Below are positions 53,651 through 60,448 of a stretch of DNA of 62,225 bases, in pieces. This DNA is from Lysobacterales bacterium. Its GTDB lineage: Bacteria > Pseudomonadota > Gammaproteobacteria > Xanthomonadales > SZUA-5. Numbering within the stretch: position 1 is the stretch's first letter; each line of letters starts with the position of its first letter. The notes beneath the pieces are model-generated. The model was not told the DNA's origin. It worked only from the letters and a program-made list of their open reading frames with translations, and did no database searches. Location of the stretch: contig JALHMH010000027.1 of assembly GCA_022844165.1 (NCBI GenBank), forward strand, positions 1 through 62,225, read 5' to 3'. Made by a program: the position numbers and the translations under genes.

Positions 53651-54250
53651 ATGCTAAAAGCGCTCGATGCATGGCAATGCCGCATCGAAGCTCGCTACGA
53701 TCTGAGCGTGTCAGTGCGCGTTTCGGATCATGTTTTTTCTGATCAAGCAACGCGTAAGCAATGGACCGCGTGCGATGTGCGCGAACAACTGCTGATTCTC
53801 CAGGAGGCGGATGGCATCGCGTTGTCGCTGTTTCTGGACGAGCGCCTCGCAGACGCTGCTGTCGATTCGTTGGATGCACAGGCAGCCATCGTCGAGGGCG
53901 TTTCGCACTTCGTTTGTGTCGCCTGGCGCGCGGAGCGCGACACCAGCTGCACAGCACTCGAACTGGAATTGCAGGCGGAAATCGACAAGTTCGTATTGTT
54001 GCTTTCCACCCATGGGCCGCCGGAGCGGCTGTTCACGGCGCTCTTCGAGAAGGTCCGTTTCAGCAGCGCGCTTAACGCCAACGATCGCCAGCGGTACATC
54101 TTTGCCAACAGGCTTGCGGCGCAGGCATGCCAATGGTTGCTCTATCGTTTCGAAGGCCGTTTGGAACACCCCAATGCCGTGGCTTGGTTGCGCCGCTTCT
54201 ATCGCATGCCAGCGCAGCAAAAGTACAGGTTGTTGGAGCACGGGCAATGA
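53651..54250 (+). CDS. Conserved-looking protein of unknown function (199 aa)
   Basis: Soluble, helix-rich, no signal peptide. Contains DGIALSLFLDERLADAAVDS and EGVSHFVCVAWRAERDTSCTALELELQAEIDKFVLLL, then a basic helical end (RLEHPNAVAWLRRFYRMPAQQKYRLLE). From memory, similar uncharacterised proteins occur in Xanthomonadales and other gammaproteobacteria. It starts 3 bases after pepQ and overlaps the next small frame by 4 bases, so it is part of the same transcript. No catalytic motif recognised. Confidence 0.75.
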   Translation: MLKALDAWQCRIEARYDLSVSVRVSDHVFSDQATRKQWTACDVREQLLILQEADGIALSLFLDERLADAAVDSLDAQAAIVEGVSHFVCVAWRAERDTSCTALELELQAEIDKFVLLLSTHGPPERLFTALFEKVRFSSALNANDRQRYIFANRLAAQACQWLLYRFEGRLEHPNAVAWLRRFYRMPAQQKYRLLEHGQ

Positions 54251-54510
54251 TTGACGAAGCGGTCATTCCTGTCGGTGCAGCGGTCAAGGCAGACGGATTT
54301 ATCGGTAACTTCAAGACCCATTCTGGATCCGCTACGGTGGGCACGTCGTCCGCAACGACCAGGTGGTTGACGAACAAGCGTCTGGAGCGTGCTCGATTTG
54401 CGTCGCTTCCCAGCGGTACGCTGAGCGATGTTGAGCTGCGTTTGGTGCTCGACGTCGTGGATTTGTCGGTACGTGAGATTTGCGCCGGTGCGCGGGTGCG
54501 TGTGGCATGA
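54247..54510 (+). CDS. Small protein of unknown function (87 aa)
   Basis: ATG overlaps the stop of the preceding gene (ATGA). Begins MIDEAVIPVGAAVKADGFIG, then GNFKTHSGSATVGTSSATTRWLTNKRLERARFAS and a Val/Asp-rich end (DVELRLVLDVVDLSVREICA). The overlap supports expression, but composition is only moderately protein-like and no family is recognised. Could be a decayed gene. Confidence 0.35.
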   Translation: MIDEAVIPVGAAVKADGFIGNFKTHSGSATVGTSSATTRWLTNKRLERARFASLPSGTLSDVELRLVLDVVDLSVREICAGARVRVA

Positions 54511-54581
54511 ACAAGGTATGGCTTCTTGCTGGCAATCTGCTGATTTTGCTCGCTTACTGTCTATCCCGGTTCCCAGCGTAG
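54507..54581 (+). CDS. Tiny hydrophobic peptide (24 aa), doubtful
   Basis: ATG overlaps the preceding stop (ATGA). The peptide is MNKVWLLAGNLLILLAYCLS plus RFPA: one charged N-terminus, one hydrophobic helix and a Cys in a lipobox-like LAYC context. Three consecutive ATGA overlaps (from 53651) suggest a translated chain, but a 24-aa frame can occur by chance. Confidence 0.25.
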   Translation: MNKVWLLAGNLLILLAYCLSRFPA

Positions 54582-54606
54582 ACGTTCGTTCTCCAGTTTC
54601 GGCGTG

Positions 54607-55446
54607 TCACTGCCAAGCGACAACGTAGGCCAGCCAGAGCTCCTTCTCGCGCAGCGCATTTACCGGGCCAAGTTCAACGTGCGTGCGCCCGTCGCGTTGC
54701 TCGGCAGTGTGGCGCCAGACCTCGGCACGCGCAAACCCGCTTTCGAGCAAACCTTCGCACAATTCCGGCAGGGTCCACAGCCGCCAGTCGTAGCGAAACG
54801 CGTTGCGGCGCTGGCGCCGCCCGCCGCGCGCGGCGGTGTCTGGCCATTCGAAGTGGATGCGGCAATCGATGCGCGCTGTGGCTGCGTCGAAACTGCGGTA
54901 TTCAAACAAGTAATCGAACGGTGCCAGCGGCGGTTGTCCGGGTTCTACGCCCGGCGTCACCGGATATCGATCGATTCGGTGACGCATGCATGCGGGGCCG
55001 CCGAAGGTGTTGACGATCACGATTCCTTCAGCAGCAATACAACGACGTGCATGTTTGAAATAGCTGAGCAACGCGCTGCGATCATGCCAATAGCCGATGC
55101 TGAAGTTGAGCGCGGCGAGCACATCGACCGGGTCCACAGCCGGTGGCGCCAAACGGAGCACATTGGCCCGGTGGAAATCGATACGTGCAACATCGCCGCC
55201 GAGCAGGCAGCCCGCGCGGGTTCGGGCATGTGTCAGTGTAGGCGCATGACGATCGACGGCAATGGCTCGGCGCGCTGACGAAGCTGCAACAAAGGCGACT
55301 GAATCGGCAGCATTGCCCGCGAAGTCCTCGCGCAGCAACAATGGCTCGCGGCCGCGAACTCGCTGGTAGACCGCCGCCAATAATGCGGCCTGGGCAGCAG
55401 GGTCCTGCGTTGCCCAGCGATATCGATACAAGAGTTCATCGTCCAT
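54607..55446 (-). CDS. SAM-dependent class I methyltransferase
   Basis: 279 aa. Rossmann-type methyltransferase: motif I LLLREDFAGNAADSVAFVA (DFAGN in place of GxGxG), IAVDRHAPTLTHA for motif II, and DVLAALNFSIGYWHDRSALLSYFKHARRCIAAEGIVIVNTFGG for motifs III-V. The C-terminal half is rich in His/Arg/Trp (EVWRHTAEQR). Start at ATG 55446 with AGGAG 8 bases upstream; the frame is open to 55746. The substrate is unknown. It diverges from the peptide cluster with a 186-base gap, so a role as peptide modifier is possible but unproven. Confidence 0.82.
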   Translation of the reverse strand: MDDELLYRYRWATQDPAAQAALLAAVYQRVRGREPLLLREDFAGNAADSVAFVAASSARRAIAVDRHAPTLTHARTRAGCLLGGDVARIDFHRANVLRLAPPAVDPVDVLAALNFSIGYWHDRSALLSYFKHARRCIAAEGIVIVNTFGGPACMRHRIDRYPVTPGVEPGQPPLAPFDYLFEYRSFDAATARIDCRIHFEWPDTAARGGRRQRRNAFRYDWRLWTLPELCEGLLESGFARAEVWRHTAEQRDGRTHVELGPVNALREKELWLAYVVAWQ

Positions 55447-55569
55447 TGACGGCTCCTGGACTGCCTGGTTGTCGTACCTGAGTTGGCACGCGCAAAGAAA
55501 GTCGTGGTGTCGTTTTGACTGCGCTACTACGTCTCTATTACTGACCCGATCACCGGGCCGAATTCCCCG

Positions 55570-55632
55570 TTGATGGGCGATTCGAGACGCAAATTCATTG
55601 CCGCGCGTCCCGGCGTGCTCGAGGAGTATCGA
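55570..55632 (+). promoter_or_regulatory. Untranslated leader of peptide 1, duplicated at peptide 2
   Basis: TTCGAGACGCA (55581-55591), then ATTCATTGCCG, CGTC and GAGGAG just before the ATG. The same order occurs at 55950-55999 before peptide 2 (TTCGAGACGCA, CCAATGCCG, CGTC, GGAGGAG). GAGGAG (55621-55626) is a strong ribosome binding site with 6 bases to the ATG. Confidence 0.6.
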
Positions 55633-55782
55633 ATGAACACGGAACAAAAGGAACACGAAGCGAATCAAGACCCTGTACCTGCAGATATGGCGCCGGAATC
55701 CGACCCCAAAGGTGGTCTGATTGGTTTGCTGCTCCCAGCAGTGCAAAAGGTGCGCGAGGCTGCCAGACGCGGAACGAGTTGA
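55633..55782 (+). CDS. Peptide precursor 1 with double-glycine leader (49 aa)
   Basis: Leader residues 1-28 start MNTEQKEHEANQDP and end VPADMAPESDPKGG (15-28); the double glycine is the expected cut site of C39 peptidases. The product would be residues 29-49, starting with LIGLLLPAVQKVREAARR. That stretch closely resembles the N-terminal helix of planctomycete DUF1559 pseudopilin-like proteins. Precursor 2 has the same leader length and the same VPAD-x-APE-x-DPKGG block. GAGGAG precedes the ATG. No Cys; Ser/Thr only at the last positions, so a lanthipeptide-type ring is unlikely. First of three precursors before a PpiC-like protein, C39-ABC exporter and HlyD-like adaptor. Confidence 0.85.
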   Translation: MNTEQKEHEANQDPVPADMAPESDPKGGLIGLLLPAVQKVREAARRGTS

Positions 55783-55910
55783 TGGTTTGCGCGGCGGGAG
55801 GTGCGGAGTTTCGCGCTTCCCTGCCGCAAGATCGGGTTCGCGTTATGAACTTCAGGCGCGCTTGATCGCAGAAGATGGTCCCATGTGTCGCGAATTCTCG
55901 TAGTACTCAT

Positions 55911-55930
55911 CGACCCGGGTGTCCGGGTCG
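55911..55930. promoter_or_regulatory. Hairpin upstream of peptide 2
   Basis: CGACCCGG-GTGT-CCGGGTCG, a perfect 8-bp stem with a 4-base loop. The matching position before peptide 1 reads GACCCGATCACCGGGCC (about 55545-55561) with a shorter stem, so the structure was copied with the gene. No T-run, so not a standard terminator; may be a processing or regulatory stem. Confidence 0.5.
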
Positions 55931-55999
55931 AGCAGCCAGGCAGGCTGGCTTCGAGACGCAGACCAATGCCGAGCGTCTCCGGCCGATGGAGGAGAGTTT

Positions 56000-56152
56000 A
56001 TGAACACGGACCAGACAAATCAGCAATCGAAGCCGCAGGAAGTGCCAGCGGATCTGGCACCTGAGGTGGACCCAAAGGGCGGTGTGGTGCCGATTCCGGG
56101 TCACACGATTCTGCAAAAAGTACGCGAGATCGCGATTCGACCGGGAACGTGA
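56000..56152 (+). CDS. Peptide precursor 2 with double-glycine leader (50 aa)
   Basis: Leader 1-28 begins MNTDQTNQQSKPQE and ends VPADLAPEVDPKGG (15-28), nearly identical to precursor 1. The predicted product (29-50) starts VVPIPGHTILQKVREIAIRP. It keeps QKVRE-x-A-x-R but replaces the hydrophobic LLLPAV run with a Pro/Gly/His-containing segment. GGAGGAG lies 4-9 bases before the ATG. Arose by duplication of precursor 1 including about 50 upstream bases. Probably a second exported peptide of a two-component or multi-peptide product. Confidence 0.82.
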   Translation: MNTDQTNQQSKPQEVPADLAPEVDPKGGVVPIPGHTILQKVREIAIRPGT

Positions 56153-56220
56153 TCTGCGCTATCGCGGTTGCAATTGTGTGGTGGTTCAGCGCGCTTTCCT
56201 TCTAGACAACAGGGGTCTGA

Positions 56221-56241
56221 ACAAGCCCATCTTGGGCTTGT
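56221..56241. promoter_or_regulatory. Hairpin between peptides 2 and 3
   Basis: ACAAGCCCA-TCT-TGGGCTTGT, a perfect 9-bp stem with a 3-base loop, 69 bases after the peptide 2 stop. No T-run follows. Could be a weak attenuator or mRNA end-protecting stem separating highly expressed precursor genes from the export genes; that is inference. Confidence 0.5.
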
Positions 56242-56383
56242 CAGGCCCAGGCAATTCGGGCTCACGCCCAGCCTCGAATTCGCCAAACCAACTGCTGCGG
56301 CGCTTGAACTGCCAGACAGCTGTCCATGCGCTGTGATCGCACGAGTTGGTTTCCACGCTAACAAATTCACACCAAAGACAACC

Positions 56384-56521
56384 GTGAACGCAAAAACTGA
56401 TCTGGCGAGTGCGGTAAGAAGCGACCCGCGGGAGCCGAAGGACTCCAAGCCGGTCGATGGCTTGGTTCATTTGCCAGCCGCGCAAAAAGTGCGCGACGCT
56501 GCGTTTCGAATTGAATACTAA
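56384..56521 (+). CDS. Diverged peptide precursor 3 (45 aa)
   Basis: GTG start. The N-terminus (MNAKTDLASAVRSDPREPKD) is unlike the other leaders, but the C-terminus LPAAQKVRDAAFR (30-42) matches the core of precursor 1 (LPAVQKVREAARR). The GG is replaced by DG (25-26) just before LVHLPAA. I see no clear ribosome binding site, so translation may be weak or the gene may be decaying; an ATG is not available in frame nearby. Ends 22 bases before the PpiC-like gene. Could also be a non-exported immunity-like or regulatory variant. Confidence 0.6.
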   Translation: MNAKTDLASAVRSDPREPKDSKPVDGLVHLPAAQKVRDAAFRIEY

Positions 56522-56543
56522 GGGCACCACGGCGGAGCTGTTC

Positions 56544-57371
56544 GTGCAACCGATGTTCGCCATCGGTGGCCAAACGACAACACTTGCCGACGTTGTCATG
56601 GCAGTGAATACGCTGCAATTGCCCGTAACCAAGGCGCGCGGCGAGTTCGCCTCAGCGTTGCGCGCCTTCCGCTATCGCCACGGGTTGGTCAGCGCCGACG
56701 ATTGCCAACGCTGGTTAGCCAAACGTCGGGTCACCTATGAAGTCCTATGCGCCAGCATCAGGCGTCAAACCTCCGACCACGCCGCCACGACCGAGTACGA
56801 AGCAATCGTGGATCTTCTGCTCGCCGACAGTTGGGACCAGGTCCTGCGCTCGGTCGCGGCACGCGTGGCCGCAAATGTGTCAGGGAGTGCGCACCTTGGT
56901 AGCGAATGCGACTGGAGCATCATCGATCGGCGCTATGCACAGAAGCTGGCGAAAAATCGCACGGTCGAAACGCGCGCGCGGTTGTTGCGGCAGACACGCC
57001 AGAGCTTGCGCCGTCTGGAGATCGTGCAGCTGGAGTTCGACAACGCAGACGCGGCAAACGAGGCCTGGTGCTGCGTGACTGTCGATGGATCGGATCCGGA
57101 ACTGGTGGCCCGCGAAGCACGGCTGCCGATCACCATGGCTGTCCGTTGGTTCGACAGCTTGAAAGACGAAGAGCGCCGTGCGCTGGGCGCGCTCAAACCC
57201 GGTCAACTGTCCCGACCGATCGATGCCGGCGGGCGATGGTTGTTGCTCGGGCTGCGGCGGATCATCGAAGCGGCGCTGGGCGATGTCGATGTCGATCGCC
57301 GTCTGGATGGCGCTTGCGACGAGGAGACGATCGAGGAGCTGTTGCGCGACGTTGTCTGGAGCCTGTCATGA
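56544..57371 (+). CDS. PpiC/SurA-related peptide maturation-type protein
   Basis: 275 aa, no signal peptide and no TM helix. The N-terminal helices resemble the SurA N-domain (LADVVMAVNTLQLP...LRAFRYRHGLVSADDCQRWL). The C-terminal part from about 160 resembles a parvulin-type domain (RLEIVQLEFDNADAANEAW, DPELVAREA, EERRALGALKPGQLSRPIDAG, WLLLGLRR). From memory it fits the group catalogued as putative peptide maturation system proteins related to PpiC. GTG 56544 has GGAG 6 bases upstream and is preferred to ATG 56553; the frame is open to 56457 over precursor 3. Its TGA overlaps the exporter's ATG. May hold or fold the precursor in the cytosol. Confidence 0.75.
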   Translation: MQPMFAIGGQTTTLADVVMAVNTLQLPVTKARGEFASALRAFRYRHGLVSADDCQRWLAKRRVTYEVLCASIRRQTSDHAATTEYEAIVDLLLADSWDQVLRSVAARVAANVSGSAHLGSECDWSIIDRRYAQKLAKNRTVETRARLLRQTRQSLRRLEIVQLEFDNADAANEAWCCVTVDGSDPELVAREARLPITMAVRWFDSLKDEERRALGALKPGQLSRPIDAGGRWLLLGLRRIIEAALGDVDVDRRLDGACDEETIEELLRDVVWSLS

Positions 57372-60300
57372 GCGCGGCATTGCGCGAGAGTTTAGCGATC
57401 GACGAGGCGCTGTCGTCGCCCCTGTTGCGGTTCGTGCCTCCTGAGTTCCACGCTGATCTGCGCGCCAGATGTTTGGTCGAAAACTACGCCTTCGGCGACT
57501 GGATCGTACGCGAGGGCGACCTGGCAGATGCGTTCTACTTGCTGCTCAGTGGTCGCGCGCGTGTGGTCAAAGCTGGCGCCGACGGCCGCGAAGTGCCGCT
57601 CAATCGGCTCGTGGCAGGCGATGCTTTCGGCGAGTCGGCATTGATTGCAGGCGGCGTGCGCGTGGCCGGCGTGCGCGCCAGCACCAGTGTCAGCGTCGTG
57701 CGTCTGTCGCGCGCTCACGTGCTCGATCTGGTTGCTGCGTGCCCCGAGCTCAAAGATGGACTTGAGCGCCTCGCGCGTTGGCGCACCGTGCACGGTTTTT
57801 TGAAGTCGCACGCGGTCTTCGCTGCGTTACCGGAGGCGGCGCTCGACGCTCTGATCGGCGAGTTTCGTCCGCAGCGTGCGGCGGCTGGAGACTCGATCAT
57901 TGTCGAAGGTGCGCCGCCAGGCCCAATGTACTGTCTTCGCGAGGGCCGGGCGCGGGCATTCACGGGCGCGCCGGATCTGGGCGAACACCGCGCGTTCTAT
58001 CGCGCTGGCGATCTTTTCGGCGAAATCTCACTGATCTGCGACACGCCGCGAGCCACGAGCGTTCAAGCCGTGAGCGACTGCGAACTGCTGGTACTGGACG
58101 AACTGGCGTTCGCGCGTTTGCGTCAGCGCGAACCCGCCTTCGAGCGCCTCTTGCACCAGCGGCGCGAGATGTATCGTGCCGATTCGTTGGCGCGCGTTCC
58201 ACTGGACTTTGCCGAGGAATTACTGCCCGCCGATGCGCGCGCGCCGATCGTCGCGCCGCAGGAATCGATGCCAGAGCAGGAGCCGCGTCGAACACTGCGG
58301 CGCATTCCTTTCGTTGCCCAGATCGACGAAATGGACTGCGGCGCCGCCGCGTTTGCGATGGTATGCCGCCATTTCGGGCGCAACCTGAGTCTGTCGCGCA
58401 TTCGCGAGTTGTGCCACACCGCTCACGATGGCACGAGTTTGCGCGGATTGATCGGAGCTGCAAACGAGGTCGGATTGGCGGCGCGTGCCCTCAAAGTGTC
58501 GCCGCAGCACATGACGCAAATGCCTTTGCCAGCCATCTGTCACGTGGAGGGCAACCATTGGGTCGTTGTTTACCGCATCGACCGACGCCACGTTTATTTT
58601 GCCGACCCGGCGACGTCTCACGAACGCCAGACGCACGACGAGTTTCGCGCACGCTTCAGCGGCTACGCGGCGCTGTTCGACTACGTGCAAGGGCCGGCGC
58701 CCGAACTTCCGGCACCGCAAGGGTTGGCGTGGTTACGCCCCTTCGTAACGCAGAATTCGAGTTCACTTGCGCTGGCGGCGGCGCTTGCCTTTATCGCCGC
58801 GACGCTCGGGTTGTTGTTCCCGATCCTGACCCAGTTCGTCGTCGATCGGGTGATCGTCGATCATGATCTGGAGCTGCTTGCCGTTCTTGTGCCAAGCATG
58901 CTTGGCGCACTGGCTTTACTCGTCGCCGCGCAGTGGATACAGCATTACTTGATGAGTTACGTCGCAGTCCGTGTCGATAGCGCCGCGCTCGACTTTTTGA
59001 CGCGCCGATTGTTGTCCCTGCCCATGACATATTTTCTGAGTCGTCGTACCGGCGACATCCAGCGCCGGCTCGATGGCGCCCGAGTGCTGCGTCAGTTCGT
59101 CGTCGAACAAGGCTTGGACGGCGCTCTGGCGTTGCTGCAGCTGATGGGCTGTTTGGCGTTGATGCTGCTTTATTCTGCAAAGCTTGCTGCACTGTACCTG
59201 CTGTTGGCACCCTTATACGTAGTGCTCATGGTTTACTCGCGGCATGTGCTCAGGCCGTTGTACGCAGAGCTGGAAACGGCTTACGGACGCTACGCCTCTC
59301 AGCAAATCGACGCGATCAAAGGCATCGAAGCGGTAAAAGCCGCTGCGGCAGAGCAGCGCTTTCGCGACACCATCCTTAGCCAGTTCTTGAAAGTCTCCAG
59401 ACAACAGTTTCGCGGCAATCTGGCGGTGCTCGGTTTTCAGAGTGCGCTTCAGGCCCTGGGCCTTCTGGGTACCGTACTGTTTCTTTGGTTGGGCGCGCGA
59501 GCGGTTGTCGCGGGCGATTTGACGGTTGGCGCGTTCGTCGCATTCAGCAGTCTGATGGCGATGGCGAGTGGAGCCATTCTGCGCGCACTTGGCACCTGGG
59601 ACGGCCTCCAGTTTGTGTCGGTACTTCTGGAACGGCTGAACGATGTGGTCGAACCAGAGCCGGAACAGGGGCGCGATCGCAGCGGGCTAAAGGCGGTGCC
59701 TACGCTGGAGGGCCGTATCGAATTGCGCAACGTCAGCCTGCGTTATGGCGGCCCCGAATCGGCTCAGGTCTTGAGCGATGTTTCCCTGGATATTCCAACC
59801 GGAGAAACCATTGCACTGGTCGGGCGAAGCGGCTGCGGCAAGACCTCCCTGGCCAAACTGATCGCCGGCCTGATTTCGCCAACGGCTGGCGAGATCCATT
59901 TCGATAGAACCGATCACCGCAAATTGAATCATCGCGAGCTGCGGCAACGCATGGGTATCGTATTGCAAGAGAACCACCTGTTCGACGACACCATTGCGCG
60001 CAATATCGATTTTGGCAGCGTCGAGCCGGACATGGACCGCGTGCGGTGGGCCGCGCGAATGGCCAATGCCGATGGTTTCATCGAACGGTTGCCGCTCGGT
60101 TATGAAACGCGCGTGGGCGAAACCGGTTTGTTGCTTTCCGGCGGGCAGCGACAGCGCATCGCGATGGCTCGCGCGATTTATCCGGATCCACCGGTGTTGA
60201 TCTTCGACGAGGCAACCAGTGCGCTCGATAGCGAGAGCGAACGCGTCATTCAGCGCAATCTGCGTGAGCTGACCCGAGGACGAACCTGCATCGTCATCGC

Positions 60301-60448
60301 ACACCGGCTCAGCACGATTCGCGATGCCGATCGCATTGTGGTTCTGGAAGGCGGTCGTATTGCAGAGAGCGGCACGCACGACGAGCTGCTCGCCTTGCGC
60401 GGTTTGTACTTTTACCTATCCAGTCAACAGATGGGCGATGCTGCATGA
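57368..60448 (+). CDS. Peptidase C39 ABC transporter with two N-terminal cyclic-nucleotide-binding-like domains
   Basis: 1026 aa. Two cNMP-type beta-barrel domains at about 20-140 (GDWIVREGDLADAFYLLLSGRARVV, GDAFGESALI) and about 145-265 (GDSIIVEGAPPGPMYCLREGRAR, GDLFGEISLI). Next is a C39 protease with QIDEMDCGAAAFAMV (C324), GNHWVVVY (H397) and FADPA (D413). An ABC membrane domain follows (about 460-770), then an ATPase: Walker A GRSGCGKT (from 819), signature LLSGGQRQRIAMARA (from 922), Walker B VLIFDEATSALD. It should cut leaders after GG and export the peptides. Both cNMP domains keep the FGE-type phosphate-binding turn; ligand binding is untested. Overlaps both neighbours by 4 bases. 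Confidence 0.93.
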   Translation: MSAALRESLAIDEALSSPLLRFVPPEFHADLRARCLVENYAFGDWIVREGDLADAFYLLLSGRARVVKAGADGREVPLNRLVAGDAFGESALIAGGVRVAGVRASTSVSVVRLSRAHVLDLVAACPELKDGLERLARWRTVHGFLKSHAVFAALPEAALDALIGEFRPQRAAAGDSIIVEGAPPGPMYCLREGRARAFTGAPDLGEHRAFYRAGDLFGEISLICDTPRATSVQAVSDCELLVLDELAFARLRQREPAFERLLHQRREMYRADSLARVPLDFAEELLPADARAPIVAPQESMPEQEPRRTLRRIPFVAQIDEMDCGAAAFAMVCRHFGRNLSLSRIRELCHTAHDGTSLRGLIGAANEVGLAARALKVSPQHMTQMPLPAICHVEGNHWVVVYRIDRRHVYFADPATSHERQTHDEFRARFSGYAALFDYVQGPAPELPAPQGLAWLRPFVTQNSSSLALAAALAFIAATLGLLFPILTQFVVDRVIVDHDLELLAVLVPSMLGALALLVAAQWIQHYLMSYVAVRVDSAALDFLTRRLLSLPMTYFLSRRTGDIQRRLDGARVLRQFVVEQGLDGALALLQLMGCLALMLLYSAKLAALYLLLAPLYVVLMVYSRHVLRPLYAELETAYGRYASQQIDAIKGIEAVKAAAAEQRFRDTILSQFLKVSRQQFRGNLAVLGFQSALQALGLLGTVLFLWLGARAVVAGDLTVGAFVAFSSLMAMASGAILRALGTWDGLQFVSVLLERLNDVVEPEPEQGRDRSGLKAVPTLEGRIELRNVSLRYGGPESAQVLSDVSLDIPTGETIALVGRSGCGKTSLAKLIAGLISPTAGEIHFDRTDHRKLNHRELRQRMGIVLQENHLFDDTIARNIDFGSVEPDMDRVRWAARMANADGFIERLPLGYETRVGETGLLLSGGQRQRIAMARAIYPDPPVLIFDEATSALDSESERVIQRNLRELTRGRTCIVIAHRLSTIRDADRIVVLEGGRIAESGTHDELLALRGLYFYLSSQQMGDAA

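Noticed and set aside
56221..56241. Rho-independent terminator after peptide 2
   Set aside because: Perfect stem but no T-run on either strand; listed only as a hairpin.
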